Of a stretch of DNA of 64,000 nt, positions 1-10,010 are shown one piece after another. Every line of letters begins with the position of its first letter. Position 1 is the stretch's first letter. The stretch is taken from contig NZ_CP037993.1 in the NCBI RefSeq assembly GCF_004367745.1, forward strand, positions 4,836,001 to 4,900,000, read 5' to 3'. Both the position numbers and the translations under genes were made by a program. The DNA is from Herbaspirillum huttiense. Its GTDB lineage: Bacteria; Pseudomonadota; Gammaproteobacteria; Burkholderiales; Burkholderiaceae_D. The notes below the pieces were generated by a model. The model was given only the letters and a program-made list of their open reading frames with translations. It did no database searches and was not told the origin of the DNA.

Positions 1-563
1 TTGTTCTCGATTTTCCAGGCCAGCGGGATCTCGTAGAAGAACTTGCGCGTGGCCTTCTGCAGGAAGGTCGGCTCGTTGCTGGTCAGGAAGAAGTTGCGCG
101 CCACCTGCTGCGTGATGGTGGAAGCACCGCCGCCGCCGCCGGACAGGTTGGAGAAGGTGGCGCGGGCGATACCCTGGTAGTCGACACCACCGTGTTCGTA
201 GAAACGGTCATCCTCGATGGCCAGCACGGCCTTCTTCATGATGTCCGGGATGTCCTTGAAGTGGACCAGGTTGCGGCGCTCCTCGCCGAATTCGCCGATC
301 AGCACGCCATCGGCGGAGAAGATGCGCAGCGGGATCTTGGGGCGATAGTCGGTCAGCGTATCGAGGTCGGGCAGCTTGGGATAGGTCAGGGCGACGATGA
401 AGGTCACGCCCAGCAGCACCATCACCACCAGGCCCAGCACGGTACCGAACAAACCCAGGAGGATGCGCAGCGACCAGTGCATGCGCTTGCGGGGCGCTTT
501 TTCTGCGGGGGCATCCGCCGATGCCGGTTTGGGTTGATCGCCGCCGTTGGAAGATGAAGACAT
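1..563 (-). CDS. mrcA: Penicillin-binding protein 1A, N-terminal part (cut by window edge)
   Basis: Bifunctional peptidoglycan glycosyltransferase/transpeptidase of the inner membrane. Only the first 187 or so codons lie in the window. A basic cytoplasmic start is followed by one membrane anchor (about residues 31-60) and the beginning of the GT51 transglycosylase domain. The catalytic-Glu motif EDDRFYEHGGVD (about 117-128) and the donor-site motif GGGGASTITQQ are visible. The start is the ATG complement at 561-563. The gene is divergent from pilM, the usual proteobacterial ponA-pilMNOPQ arrangement. The transpeptidase domain is outside the window. Confidence 0.93.
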   Translation of the reverse strand, partial: MSSSSNGGDQPKPASADAPAEKAPRKRMHWSLRILLGLFGTVLGLVVMVLLGVTFIVALTYPKLPDLDTLTDYRPKIPLRIFSADGVLIGEFGEERRNLVHFKDIPDIMKKAVLAIEDDRFYEHGGVDYQGIARATFSNLSGGGGGASTITQQVARNFFLTSNEPTFLQKATRKFFYEIPLAWKIEN

Positions 564-834
564 TCGAATTAAGCGTTAAAGCAGGCCGAAGCAGCAGGCC
601 AGAGCCGGAGTGGAAGAAACAAGCCCGCATTATAGCGGCTCGCCCTGAGCCGCCGCGCGGCCGGGTGTTGCAAATAGACCAAAGGGCAGGAGGCCGGTTC
701 CGGAGTGAGAGCGGGGAAGTGCGGCATTGAGTGCAAATTGCTGCAAATTGACGGGCATTCCTCAAGTTTCAGCGATTCCCGCCTGGCCGCGCAGACCGGA
801 GAATCCGGGGTTTCCCTCCGCATGAGAACGGCAT

Positions 835-1734
835 ATGACAGGCTTACCCCTCTTTTTCGGCCTCGGCACCCCGCGCCTGTGCGCAGGCCTCGACATCGCG
901 ACCGACCGTGTGCGGCTGGCGCTGCTGCGCCGTAGCGGCCGCCGCGCGCAGTTGTTGAAGCTGACGCAGCGGCTCACCGGCGGAGTGATCTGCCGGGACG
1001 GACAGATCACCGACTTCGAGGCCTTGACCCTGATCTGCCGCTCCCTGCTGGATGAGGCCGGCTGCCAGGGTGCCGCCCTGGCGCTGGCGGTCCCGGTGCA
1101 AGGCCTCACCGGACGCCGACTCGTGCTGCCGGCTGACAGTCACCCGGTACAACGCTGGCGGCAAGTGCAATCCGAACTCGCGGCCCACGGCATCGCCGCT
1201 GACGATCACGCCATGGACTACCGTGAACTGGGTCCGCCGCCGGGCTCGCCCTCGGACCAGCAGGTACTGGCGGTGGCCGCCTCCCGGCTCATCATCGAAG
1301 ACCGCCTGTCGCTGGCTGCAGCGGTGGGCCGGCCGCTGGTCACCCTGGCACCGGAAGACCTGTGCCTGGCCGCCTGGCTGCGCGACGACCGGCTTCCCGG
1401 CGAGACCGCCGTGCTGCGCCTGGATCGCAGCGCCCGCTGGCTGCTGCACGGCGAGGGTCCCAGCCACGCCTTGCCGGAGGTCAGCGCCCGCGGCGGGCAC
1501 CTGGCCCTGCTGGCGCACGCCGCGCCCTTGCTGAAACCCCTGCCGCGTCGCCTGCTCCTGAGTGGCGACCATCCGGCCCTCGGCACGATTGCCCGAGCCT
1601 TCGTCAAGTACGCGGGGCTGGAGGCCCGGGTGGCCGCGCCTCCCTCCTCGCTGGTGCTGACGCCGCAGATCGCGGCGCTGATGCCGCCGGACTACCAGCT
1701 GGCACTGGCCCTGGCCTGGGAGGGACTGGCATGA
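835..1734 (+). CDS. pilM: Type IV pilus assembly protein PilM
   Basis: Actin-like cytoplasmic ATPase-fold protein that binds the N terminus of PilN and connects the inner-membrane pilus platform to the cytoplasm. The N terminus (LCAGLDIATDRVRLALLRR) fits the first phosphate-binding strand pair of the PilM/FtsA fold. At 299 residues it is shorter than the usual 350. Sequence similarity is weak, so the call relies largely on position as first gene of a five-gene chain with overlapping stops and starts ending in PilQ. The ATG at 835 follows a 270-base divergent region shared with mrcA that must carry promoters for both. Confidence 0.8.
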   Translation: MTGLPLFFGLGTPRLCAGLDIATDRVRLALLRRSGRRAQLLKLTQRLTGGVICRDGQITDFEALTLICRSLLDEAGCQGAALALAVPVQGLTGRRLVLPADSHPVQRWRQVQSELAAHGIAADDHAMDYRELGPPPGSPSDQQVLAVAASRLIIEDRLSLAAAVGRPLVTLAPEDLCLAAWLRDDRLPGETAVLRLDRSARWLLHGEGPSHALPEVSARGGHLALLAHAAPLLKPLPRRLLLSGDHPALGTIARAFVKYAGLEARVAAPPSSLVLTPQIAALMPPDYQLALALAWEGLA

Positions 1735-2321
1735 GATGCGACATGGATTTCTCTCAGTCACCGGCACAGCGGCGGCGCACGCGGGAACGGAATTTCTATC
1801 GGGTGCTGGTCTTCTTCCTGCTGCTGGGCATCGCGCTGGCGGCCTTCCCCGGCTGGCGCGTTTCCTTGCACACGGCCTCACTGGAAAAAGCCAATGTGCT
1901 GTTGACCGGCGAGTTGCACACCCTGGCCCCCCAGGCCAGGCAAACGGCCGAGTTGCGCAGCCAGATCGCCGCGCTGGAAAAGCAGATCACGGCACACCAG
2001 CAGCTCGGCAAACGCCGCCAGCAGTCGGCGCAATTGCTGCGGGCTGCCGCCCAAGCGGCGCAGGCAAGCGCGGGCAAGATCCGCCTGCACCGCCTGTTGC
2101 TGCAAGGCGATCGCGGCGAATTGCGCGGCCAGGCGGCCAGCGCCCAGGAAGTCCGCGACTTCACCGCCGCGCTGGGTGCGGCCGGCCTGGAGGGGGCCAC
2201 CCTGCATGACATGCACGTCGAAGACGGTGCCTATGCCTTCATCCTGGCCATCCCCCTGCCCGCCTTGCAGACGGGTACGTCGCCCGCCCCCGCGACCGCA
2301 GCCAAGGTGGCCGCACCGTGA
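1731..2321 (+). CDS. pilN: Type IV pilus inner-membrane protein PilN
   Basis: Bitopic inner-membrane protein that pairs with PilO and links PilM to the periplasmic alignment complex. A short basic N terminus (RRRTRERNFYR) precedes one membrane helix (about residues 22-43), then a coiled coil (about 45-105) and a small periplasmic alpha/beta domain. The ATG at 1731 overlaps the pilM stop as ATGA, which favours translational coupling. A second in-frame ATG at 1743 (MDFSQ) is possible and would remove four residues. About 196 residues, normal for the family. Confidence 0.8.
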   Translation: MRCDMDFSQSPAQRRRTRERNFYRVLVFFLLLGIALAAFPGWRVSLHTASLEKANVLLTGELHTLAPQARQTAELRSQIAALEKQITAHQQLGKRRQQSAQLLRAAAQAAQASAGKIRLHRLLLQGDRGELRGQAASAQEVRDFTAALGAAGLEGATLHDMHVEDGAYAFILAIPLPALQTGTSPAPATAAKVAAP

Positions 2322-2905
2322 ACCAGTCGCGCTGGCAGACCCATCCCGCGCACTGGCCGTTGCTGCCCCGGCTGGCCTTGTGTTTGCTGGCACTGCTGGC
2401 GTGTGCCGGCAGTGGCCTGCTGCTGGCCGTGAGCGAACTGGATGAGGCACGGCGGTCCGCGCGCCAGCGACAGCAGGATCTGCGCGTGCAATACCAGGCG
2501 GCATTGACCCAGCAGGCGCAACTTCCTGCCCTGCAATCACGCGAACGGGCGCTGGCGGTACAGCTGGCCGCACAGCAGAGCCAGTTGTGGCCGACCGAGC
2601 AGCTGCAGCCGGAGCTGCTGCAAGCCAAGCTGGCCCGCCGCGCCAGTGAATGCGGGCTGACGCTGTCCTCCTTCAAGCCATTGAGCGGCAAGCTGGCCGC
2701 GGCCATCGTGCTGCGCGGCACTCATGCCGGCCTGCTGCGCTTTGTGGAACTGGTCAGCAGCCTGCCCTTGCCGGTGATCGTCGAGCGGCTCGATGTCAAT
2801 GTCGTCGAACAGGACGGGCAGCGCGAGTTGCAGATGAATGCCTCCGTGAGCGCACTGGTGACGGCGAGCCTGTCCGACATCGGGACGAAGGAGAGCGCGC
2901 CATGA
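2318..2905 (+). CDS. pilO: Type IV pilus inner-membrane protein PilO
   Basis: Partner of PilN in the periplasmic alignment complex. It has one N-terminal membrane helix (about residues 19-38), a coiled-coil stretch rich in Gln, Arg and Ala (about 40-95) and a C-terminal ferredoxin-like domain. The start is GTG at 2318, overlapping the pilN stop by four bases (GTGA); no better start is seen. 195 residues. The call rests on topology and on its place between pilN and pilP. Confidence 0.8.
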   Translation: MNQSRWQTHPAHWPLLPRLALCLLALLACAGSGLLLAVSELDEARRSARQRQQDLRVQYQAALTQQAQLPALQSRERALAVQLAAQQSQLWPTEQLQPELLQAKLARRASECGLTLSSFKPLSGKLAAAIVLRGTHAGLLRFVELVSSLPLPVIVERLDVNVVEQDGQRELQMNASVSALVTASLSDIGTKESAP

Positions 2906-3549
2906 GCCCGCTCTGGCTGGCAGCGCTGCCGGTCTTGCTGGCAGGCCTGGTGATGAGCGCAACGATGGCGCTCGACCATCCCGATGAAGTCCAGGCCACA
3001 CGGACCTGGATCGCGCAAGCCCGGCCCTCGTCCACCCTGCCCCTTCCTGCTGCCGCCCTCTCCGACGCGACTACGGGAGACAGCCTCCCCGGCGAGGACA
3101 GCGAGTTGCCCGATCCCTTCCAGCTCGGCGCGCTTGCACCCGCCAGTCCGACGCGACCGGCCGCCTCGCGGGTTCGCGCGCAAGATGAGGAGGATGAAGA
3201 AAACAGTCCGGTCCCGGCCGCCGCCCCGATTGCCCCGCTCCCGACGCCCGTCCTGCGCCTGCTGGGTACGCTGCGCCGTGACCAGGAGTGGATCGCCATC
3301 GCTGAACTGGAGGGCAGCACCAGGCAGTTGCAAACCGGGGATACGCTGCCTGGCGGCCTCGGCCGTGTCCTGGCGGTACGCGAAGACGCCCTAGACATCG
3401 GCCAGGACGACGCTGCTCGACAGACCATTGCCATGACCACCCTCCCCGCTGCCAGCCCGATGGCCATCGCTCCTGCGCGCAAAGTCCCGGCGCGAACTTC
3501 ACAGCGCAACACACGTCGCCGCCTGATCCGTCCCGGAATGTCGCCATGA
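2902..3549 (+). CDS. pilP: Type IV pilus assembly protein PilP
   Basis: Periplasmic protein connecting PilN/PilO to the PilQ secretin. It has an N-terminal hydrophobic segment, a long Pro/Ala/Glu-rich linker (about residues 35-110, including an acidic DEEDEEN run), then the conserved small beta domain (VLRLLGTLRRDQEWIAIAEL and TGDTLPGGLGRVLAV). A lipobox Cys, common in PilP, is not seen near the N terminus; anchoring may be by the uncleaved helix. The ATG at 2902 overlaps the pilO stop (ATGA). The C terminus is basic and proline-rich. Confidence 0.78.
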   Translation: MSPLWLAALPVLLAGLVMSATMALDHPDEVQATRTWIAQARPSSTLPLPAAALSDATTGDSLPGEDSELPDPFQLGALAPASPTRPAASRVRAQDEEDEENSPVPAAAPIAPLPTPVLRLLGTLRRDQEWIAIAELEGSTRQLQTGDTLPGGLGRVLAVREDALDIGQDDAARQTIAMTTLPAASPMAIAPARKVPARTSQRNTRRRLIRPGMSP

Positions 3550-5582
3550 AAATGATCCTGTTTCTGCTGGCCCTGCTGGCCAGCCACGCTGCCTTGGCGG
3601 AAAACCGCCTGCTGGCCATCCATCTCCATCCCCGTGCAGACGGTACGACCCTGGAACTGCAGTTGCAGGCACCGGTGGACCCGGCACTGGTCCAGAACTT
3701 CCTGTTGATCGAGCCGCCGCAGTTGGTCCTCGACCTGCCCCGGAGCACGGCTGCGGCAACACTTGCGCGGTCCCTGAGCGGCAGCGGCCTGGTCAAGCGC
3801 ATCCAGCTCGCCGAAGATGATGACCGCCTGCGCCTGCAGGTGCTGCTCAAGCATGCCGCCATCTACCAACTGCGCGCCGAAGAAGATCGCCTGCTGGTGG
3901 ACCTGACGCTGCAGCCGCCCTCCGATCCCGTTGCGCTGCAAGCGATCGACTTGCGCCGCGGCCCACAGGGCGAGGCGCACCTGGCAGTGGACATGGGCAG
4001 CCACGCACATACCGTACAGGTACGCCAGCTGGGAGGACGCCTGGTCGTCGACATCGCCAGTGCGACCGTCCCGCTGGCCCTGCGGCGGCTGGTCGAGACC
4101 GGACAGATGGGCACGCCGGTCCTGCAATACCGTGCTTACGGCCATCAGGACGGCGCGCGTCTGGTCCTGGAGATGCAGGGCCAGTGGCGCTACCAGGCCT
4201 ATCAGAGCAAACGCCGGCTGATGATTGATGTCGTGCCGGTCAAATCGGCTCTGACCGGGATTGCGGCGGCCGGCTTGCAGGAAGGCAAGACCTACGGCGG
4301 CCCCCGGCTGTCGCTGAACTTCCAGAACATCGAGGTGCGTACCGCCCTGCAAGTGCTGGCCGAGCACAGCGGCGTCAACATCGTGGCCAGCGATACGGTC
4401 GCGGGCCAGCTGAGCCTGCGCCTGAAGGACCTGCCCTGGGAACAGGTGCTGGACCTGATCCTGCAGGCCAGGGGGCTGGAAATGCGCCGCCATGGCGAAG
4501 TGCTGTGGATCGCGCCGCGCGACGAGATGCTGGCGCGCGAGCGTCTGGAGCTGGAGCAGAAGGCCATGATCGCCGACCTCGAACCCTTGCACGCCGAGAG
4601 CTTCCAGCTCAATTACCAGCGCGCCGACACCCTGCGCAAGGCGCTGGGCATCGGCGAAGACGGCAGCACCCAGGCCAATCGCCGCAATGCCCTGCTGTCG
4701 CGCCGTGGCAGCGCCATGATCGACAGCCACACCAACCAGTTGCTGGTCACCGACACGCTGGCCGTGCTGGCCAATGTACGCAAGCTGATCGAGCGCATCG
4801 ACGTGGCCTCGCGCCAGGTGCTCATCGAAGCCCGCATCGTCGAGGCCGACGACAGCTTTTCGCGCAATCTCGGCGTCAAGCTGGGATTGGCCGCCACCAC
4901 ACGCGGCGCCGCCGTCGGCAACGGCTATGCGGCCATCGCTGAACAGAGTGGCCAGACGCCGGCCACGCCCGATCTCACCCTGCGCGAACCGGCCCTGAAC
5001 CTGCGCGCCGATGGCCTCAGCGGCGCAGCCCCGGGCAGCTTCGCCTTCACTCTCTTCAATGCCGCTGCCCGGCGCTTCCTCAACGTCGAACTCTCGGCAC
5101 TGGAAGCCGACGGGCGTGGCAAGATCGTCTCCAGCCCGCGCCTGATCACGGCCGACCAGCAGGCTGCGCTGATCGAGCAGGGCGAAGAAATTCCCTACCA
5201 GCAATCTGCCGGCAATGGCAGCACCGCCACCGCCTTCAAGAAGGCCAACCTCAAGCTGGAGGTCACGCCCCAGATCACCCCGGACGGCAACGTGATCCTC
5301 GACGTGGACGTCAACAAGGACAGCCGGGGCAGCGTCACGCCGGGCGGGCTGGCCATCAACACCAAGCACATCAAGACCAAGGTCCAGGTCGAGGATGGCG
5401 GCACGGTGGTCATCGGCGGCATCTACACCCAGACCGACAACGACCACGAGACGCGGGTACCGCTGCTGGGCGACCTCCCGGTGCTGGGGGCGCTGTTCCG
5501 CAGCCAGAGCAAGGTGCGGGACAAGACCGAGCTGCTGATCTTCCTGACCCCGCGCATCGTCGCCGGGCCGCGCCCGTATTGA
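3546..5582 (+). CDS. pilQ: Type IV pilus secretin PilQ
   Basis: Outer-membrane secretin forming the pilus exit pore. It has a cleavable signal peptide (about residues 1-18, SHAALA before EN), AMIN peptidoglycan-binding modules (about 20-210), an STN/N0 domain (about 260-325, LSLNFQNIEVRTALQVLAEH), an N1 domain and a C-terminal secretin domain with the VPLLGDLPVLGALFRSQ and ELLIFLTPRIV signatures. 678 residues, typical. The ATG at 3546 overlaps the pilP stop (ATGA), closing a fully overlapping pilMNOPQ transcription unit. The match is strong. Confidence 0.95.
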   Translation: MKMILFLLALLASHAALAENRLLAIHLHPRADGTTLELQLQAPVDPALVQNFLLIEPPQLVLDLPRSTAAATLARSLSGSGLVKRIQLAEDDDRLRLQVLLKHAAIYQLRAEEDRLLVDLTLQPPSDPVALQAIDLRRGPQGEAHLAVDMGSHAHTVQVRQLGGRLVVDIASATVPLALRRLVETGQMGTPVLQYRAYGHQDGARLVLEMQGQWRYQAYQSKRRLMIDVVPVKSALTGIAAAGLQEGKTYGGPRLSLNFQNIEVRTALQVLAEHSGVNIVASDTVAGQLSLRLKDLPWEQVLDLILQARGLEMRRHGEVLWIAPRDEMLARERLELEQKAMIADLEPLHAESFQLNYQRADTLRKALGIGEDGSTQANRRNALLSRRGSAMIDSHTNQLLVTDTLAVLANVRKLIERIDVASRQVLIEARIVEADDSFSRNLGVKLGLAATTRGAAVGNGYAAIAEQSGQTPATPDLTLREPALNLRADGLSGAAPGSFAFTLFNAAARRFLNVELSALEADGRGKIVSSPRLITADQQAALIEQGEEIPYQQSAGNGSTATAFKKANLKLEVTPQITPDGNVILDVDVNKDSRGSVTPGGLAINTKHIKTKVQVEDGGTVVIGGIYTQTDNDHETRVPLLGDLPVLGALFRSQSKVRDKTELLIFLTPRIVAGPRPY

Positions 5583-5781
5583 GCCGGAAGGCCCCGGCCA
5601 CGGGATTTTTCCCCGGTGGCGGGCCAAAGAACGGTAAAATCGCTGTTCCAGGCCCGCTGCGCCGGGCGCAAGCCCGCCAGCGGCGGGCAACACAGCCGTC
5701 CACCGGGCGGCAGGCGACCGTGCCGGCAGACGTGCGGCGCCATGACATTGGCCAGTAGCGCAAAGCGCAGAATTCTTAGAT

Positions 5782-7581
5782 ATGACGGGAAGCATTTTCC
5801 TTGTCGGCCTGATGGGAGCCGGCAAGACCACCATAGGCCGGGCCCTGGCCAAAAAGCTGAACAAGCGCTTCGTCGATTCGGACCACGAGATCGAAGCGCG
5901 GACCGGTGCCACCATCCCGGTGATCTTCGAGATCGAGGGCGAGGAGAACTTCCGTCGCCGCGAAGCCGAGATCATCCGCGAGCTCGCAGCCCAGCCCGAC
6001 ATCGTGCTGGCCACCGGCGGCGGTGCCGTCCTGCGTGCCGAGAATCGCGAGAACCTCAAAAAGGGCGGTACCGTCGTCTACCTGCGCGCCAGCATCAACC
6101 AGATCCTGCAACGTACCGGCCGCGACAAGAACCGCCCGCTGCTGCAGACCGCCGATCCGCGCCGCAAGCTCGAAGAGCTGTCGCGCCAGCGCGATCCGCT
6201 GTATCGCGAAGTGGCCGATTTCGTTGTCGAGACCAACCGGCCCAACGTGCAATTCCTGGTGCAGACCATCATCAGCCATCTGGAACTCTCGCCCAAGGAC
6301 GGTTCCTGGCTGGCCGAACCGGAACCTGACGAAACCGTCGTATTCGAGAGTCACAGCGCGGTCCTGACGCAAGGCGCGGACGGCAGCACCACGCTGTCAC
6401 GCAGTCATTCCACCCAGATCTTCCATGGTGCCGCCAGCACCGAACCGAATCTTCGCAGCATGAACCAGAACACCGCTCCCGCCGCTACCACGATCGCTTC
6501 GCTGACCCTCAACGTCGACCTGGGCGAACGCAGCTATCCCATCCACATCGGCCGCGGCCTGCTGGATGACGCCACGCTTTTGCCGCAATACGTCAAGGGC
6601 AAGCGCGTGGCCATCGTCACCAATGACAAGGTCGGCCCGCTCTACCTCGACAAGGTGGCGCAAGCGCTGCGCGCGGCCGGCAAGCAGGTCACCGAGATCG
6701 TGCTGCCCGATGGCGAGGAAGAGAAGAACTGGGCCAGCCTGATGAAGATCTTCGATCGTCTGCTGGCCGACAAGTGCGACCGCAAGACCACCCTCATCGC
6801 CCTGGGCGGTGGCGTGATCGGCGACCTGACCGGCTTTGCGGCGGCCTCCTACATGCGCGGCGTGCCCTTCGTGCAAGTGCCCACGACCTTGCTGTCGCAG
6901 GTCGATTCCTCGGTGGGCGGCAAGACCGGCATCAACCATCCGCTCGGCAAGAACATGATCGGCGCCTTCTACCAGCCGCAGGCCGTGATCGCCGATACCG
7001 CCACCCTGCACACCCTGCCCCCGCGCGAACTGGCGGCCGGCATTGCCGAAGTCATCAAGCACGGTGCCATCATCGACGCGCCTTTCTTCGACTGGATCGA
7101 AACCAATATGGCGCGCCTGGTCTCCAAGGATGACGCCGCCCTGGCCTATGCCATCCAGCGCTCCTGCGAGATCAAGGCCGAGGTGGTGCGCCAGGACGAA
7201 CGCGAAGGCGGCCTGCGCGCCATCCTCAACTTCGGCCACACCTTCGGCCACGCCATCGAGAATGGCCTGGGCTACGGCCAGTGGTTGCATGGCGAGGCCG
7301 TCGGTTGCGGCATGGTGATGGCGGCCGATCTGTCGCAGCGCCTGGGCTACATCGATGCCGCCACGCGCGAGCGCATCCGCGCCGTGACCGCCGCTGCCGG
7401 CCTGCCGACGGTGGCCCCGAACCTGGGCACCGACCGCTGGCTGGACCTGATGGAAGTCGACAAGAAAAACGAAGGCGGTGCGATCAAGTTCATCCTGATC
7501 AAACCGCTGGGCAGTCCCCTGATTACCAACGCGCCGCAGGAACTGCTCTTGCAAACCCTGGCGGCCTGCACCGGAGAATGA
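5782..7581 (+). CDS. aroKB: Bifunctional shikimate kinase / 3-dehydroquinate synthase
   Basis: One uninterrupted frame encodes two shikimate-pathway enzymes. Residues 1 to about 172 are shikimate kinase (P-loop GLMGAGKTT at 9-17, shikimate-binding DSDHEIE, GGGAVLR). Residues about 235-599 are 3-dehydroquinate synthase ([38 protein letters not shown], metal-ligand [10 protein letters not shown]). They are joined by a low-complexity Ser/Thr/Glu linker of about 55 residues. An in-frame ATG at 6460 (MNQNTAPA) could serve as a separate aroB start, but no clear Shine-Dalgarno precedes it. Fused AroKB proteins are known in some bacteria; here both domains keep their catalytic motifs. dgt follows within two bases. 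Confidence 0.92.
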   Translation: MTGSIFLVGLMGAGKTTIGRALAKKLNKRFVDSDHEIEARTGATIPVIFEIEGEENFRRREAEIIRELAAQPDIVLATGGGAVLRAENRENLKKGGTVVYLRASINQILQRTGRDKNRPLLQTADPRRKLEELSRQRDPLYREVADFVVETNRPNVQFLVQTIISHLELSPKDGSWLAEPEPDETVVFESHSAVLTQGADGSTTLSRSHSTQIFHGAASTEPNLRSMNQNTAPAATTIASLTLNVDLGERSYPIHIGRGLLDDATLLPQYVKGKRVAIVTNDKVGPLYLDKVAQALRAAGKQVTEIVLPDGEEEKNWASLMKIFDRLLADKCDRKTTLIALGGGVIGDLTGFAAASYMRGVPFVQVPTTLLSQVDSSVGGKTGINHPLGKNMIGAFYQPQAVIADTATLHTLPPRELAAGIAEVIKHGAIIDAPFFDWIETNMARLVSKDDAALAYAIQRSCEIKAEVVRQDEREGGLRAILNFGHTFGHAIENGLGYGQWLHGEAVGCGMVMAADLSQRLGYIDAATRERIRAVTAAAGLPTVAPNLGTDRWLDLMEVDKKNEGGAIKFILIKPLGSPLITNAPQELLLQTLAACTGE

Positions 7582-7582
7582 C

Positions 7583-8734
7583 ATGCACACTGAAGCGCCC
7601 GACCATCTCGCCCCCTATGCCGCCCACTCGGCAAGCTCGCGAGGCCGGCGCTTCAGTGAAACGCCACCGGGTTCGCGCAGCGAATTCCAGCGCGACCGTG
7701 ACCGCATCGTCCACTCCACCGCCTTCCGCCGTCTCGAATACAAGACGCAGGTCTTCGTCAATCATGAAGGCGACCTGTTCCGCACCCGCCTGACCCACAG
7801 CATCGAAGTCGCCCAGATCGCCCGCTCCTGCGCGCGCAACCTGCAACTGAACGAAGACCTGGTGGAAGCCATCTCGCTGGCCCACGACCTCGGCCACACG
7901 CCCTTCGGCCATGCCGGTCAGGACGAGCTCAACCACTGCATGAAGCATCACGGCGGCTTCGAACACAACCTGCAGAGCCTGCGTGTGGTCGATGAGCTGG
8001 AGCAGCACTACGCTGCCTTCGATGGCCTCAATCTCACCTTCGAGACGCGCGAAGGCATCCTCAAGCACTGCTCCCTGCACAATGCGCGCCAGCTGGGCGA
8101 GATCGGCGTGCGCTTCCTGGAGAAGAAGCAGCCCTCGCTGGAAGCACAGCTGGCCAACCTGGCCGATGAGATCGCCTACAACAATCACGACATCGACGAT
8201 GGCCTGCGCTCCGGCCTGTTGACCATGGAGCTGATGAGCGAAGTCGATTTCTTCGCACGCCATCTGCGCGAAGTCGAACAGACCTATCCCGGCATCACCG
8301 GACGCCGCGTCATCCATGAGACGGTGCGCCGCATGATCAATGCGCTCATCGTCGACCTGAACCGGACCTCGCGCAGCCGCATCGCCGAGATCGCCCCGCG
8401 CGACATCGAGGATGTGCGCAATGCGCCGCAGCTCATCGCCTTCTCCGATGCCATGGCAGCCGAAGCGGCCATCCTGAAAAAATTCCTGCGCGAGAAGCTC
8501 TACCGCCACTATCAGGTCAATCGCATGACGGCCAAGGCACGGCGCATCATTGCCGAGATGTTCGAAGCCTTCACCACGCAGCCCAGCCTGCTGCCGCCGG
8601 ACTATCAGGTCAAGGGCATCACGGATGAAACCCAGCGTCTCGACAAGCAGGCGCGCAAAGTCGCCGACTACATCGCCGGCATGACCGATCGCTATGCCAT
8701 TCGCGAGCATCGGCGCTTGTTCGTGATGGAGTGA
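7583..8734 (+). CDS. dgt: Deoxyguanosinetriphosphate triphosphohydrolase-like protein
   Basis: HD-domain dNTPase that splits dNTP into deoxynucleoside and triphosphate. The HD motif is complete: His72 (RLTHSIEV), His101-Asp102 ([10 protein letters not shown]) and a later Asp in the [12 protein letters not shown] stretch. 383 residues matches the short dgt-like class 2 form rather than the 505-residue E. coli enzyme. The ATG is one base after the aroKB stop, so it is probably co-transcribed, and a strong terminator follows. The same aroK-aroB-dgt order occurs in many betaproteobacteria. Confidence 0.9.
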   Translation: MHTEAPDHLAPYAAHSASSRGRRFSETPPGSRSEFQRDRDRIVHSTAFRRLEYKTQVFVNHEGDLFRTRLTHSIEVAQIARSCARNLQLNEDLVEAISLAHDLGHTPFGHAGQDELNHCMKHHGGFEHNLQSLRVVDELEQHYAAFDGLNLTFETREGILKHCSLHNARQLGEIGVRFLEKKQPSLEAQLANLADEIAYNNHDIDDGLRSGLLTMELMSEVDFFARHLREVEQTYPGITGRRVIHETVRRMINALIVDLNRTSRSRIAEIAPRDIEDVRNAPQLIAFSDAMAAEAAILKKFLREKLYRHYQVNRMTAKARRIIAEMFEAFTTQPSLLPPDYQVKGITDETQRLDKQARKVADYIAGMTDRYAIREHRRLFVME

Positions 8735-8766
8735 GGATTGATGGAGCGGGTGCAACGCCCGCGTTG

Positions 8767-8798
8767 AACGCCGCGTATCGATACGCGGCGTTTTCATT
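8767..8798 (+). terminator. Rho-independent terminator after dgt
   Basis: A perfect 11-bp stem (AACGCCGCGTA / TACGCGGCGTT) with a TCGA loop is followed by a T-rich tail. It ends the aroKB-dgt unit. Confidence 0.85.
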
Positions 8799-9185
8799 TA
8801 GCGCATCCGTGCGCCCTCATTGTCGTGCTGCCAGCGCGATTTCATTACCTCACTGCAATTGAAATCCCGCTGCCGGTCTCTCGCGCACATTTCGTTACAT
8901 TTTTTCTTGATCGCCTGCATCCCTTGCGGTCAGCCCGACGGCACGCACGGTCTCGCCGCAAACCCGCTTTCAGCAAGGCTTTCCCAAAGATTGCGCGGGT
9001 GCAATGCAGGCCTGTCAACGAAGTCCCCCAGAAACTGACAGGTGTAAATTTCTGTCAATATCAAGTCCGCTTTGAACAGGCCGTTATGCAGGAATGGAGT
9101 GGATGCGCATGGTGCGCAGTTTCGCTTCCGTGGATCCGTCTCCCCCTCTGATGCCCGGATCCCCTTTCATTTTCAGGAGACCGTC
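8799..9185 (+). promoter_or_regulatory. 387-base non-coding leader of the DUF5610 gene
   Basis: No convincing gene is seen. An inverted repeat TGACAG / CTGTCA with a ten-base spacer lies at 9036-9057, about 130 bases before the DUF5610 start, and could be an operator. A Shine-Dalgarno (CAGGAGA) is at about 9174-9180. Confidence 0.4.
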
Positions 9186-9941
9186 ATGGCTATCGGCAAC
9201 ACCAGCGGCGTGGACAACAAGTCCCTGCTGCCCGTCACCCCTTCTTCCACTTCGTCGACCTCTGCCGCAGCGTCAGACAACGACAAGCTGCCCGCCACCG
9301 CCGGCGACAGCAGCAGCGGCGACAAGATCGCCCAGGCCAAGCAAGCCAACCTGCTCACCGTGAGCGGCGCCAAGGCCCAGTTCAATCTCTCCATCGTGCA
9401 ATCCTCGCTGGAGGTATCGCTGCAGACGCAGAACGATCCGCTGTCGCTGGTCTACAAGACCGCCATCGAGAACATCAACGACATCCTGCGTCCGCAGCTG
9501 GGCGACAACGCCATCCAGACCGCATCGACCCAGGACAATTCGCCGGAAGCAACGGCGGGACGCATCGTCTCCTTCATCACCAACATGTTCGAGCTCTACA
9601 AGAAGAACAATCCGGACAAGGAAGACGCCAGCAACATCGACGACTACATGAACCTGATCTTCAAGGGTGTCGACCAGGGCTTCAAGGAAGCCCGCGGCAT
9701 CTTGGAGAGCCTGAACGTGCTGCAAGGCGATATCGCCAGCAACATCGACAAGACCTATGACCTGGTGCAGAAGGCGCTGGGCGACTTCATCAACAAGGTC
9801 AAGGGCGGCAAGCAGGAGGGTGAGGACGGATCGGGCAGAGAAGGCAATGCGGATGGCCAGGGCGGTACGCTCACGGCCAGCGAGACGACTGTCAGTATTT
9901 CAGTGTCGGTGAGCCAGACGCGGATCAGCACCAGCGCTTGA
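9186..9941 (+). CDS. DUF5610 domain-containing protein
   Basis: Soluble protein of 251 residues without signal peptide or membrane segment. A Ser/Thr-rich start (residues 1-55) leads into a helical domain (about 60-205) with ETSLQ-like and FELYKKNNP segments resembling DUF5610, and ends in a Gly/Ser/Thr tail. DUF5610 function is unknown; members are often Ser/Thr-rich and sporadically distributed. The ATG at 9186 has a good CAGGAGA ribosome site; in-frame codons further upstream have none. It is monocistronic: terminators lie on both sides. Confidence 0.65.
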   Translation: MAIGNTSGVDNKSLLPVTPSSTSSTSAAASDNDKLPATAGDSSSGDKIAQAKQANLLTVSGAKAQFNLSIVQSSLEVSLQTQNDPLSLVYKTAIENINDILRPQLGDNAIQTASTQDNSPEATAGRIVSFITNMFELYKKNNPDKEDASNIDDYMNLIFKGVDQGFKEARGILESLNVLQGDIASNIDKTYDLVQKALGDFINKVKGGKQEGEDGSGREGNADGQGGTLTASETTVSISVSVSQTRISTSA

Positions 9942-9983
9942 TACGATGAGCGCCAGCGTAGCGCTGGTCATCAATGCCACCAA

Positions 9984-10010
9984 CGGCCGCCCACGGGCGG
10001 CCGCTTTTCA
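9984..10010 (+). terminator. Terminator between DUF5610 gene and the membrane-protein cluster
   Basis: The stem GGCCGCCC / GGGCGGCC is followed by CTTTTC on the plus strand. It separates two convergent units and may act in both directions. Confidence 0.7.

Noticed and set aside
844-1881. Minus-strand gene between mrcA and pilN
   Set aside because: Antisense to pilM/pilN, Gln/Arg-rich shadow translation with no family resemblance.
2796-6059. Minus-strand frame of more than 1000 codons opposite pilP-pilQ-aroKB
   Set aside because: Mirror of real genes in high-G+C DNA: translation is low-complexity and His/Gln/Arg-rich with no family resemblance, while the plus strand encodes clear PilP, PilQ and AroK.
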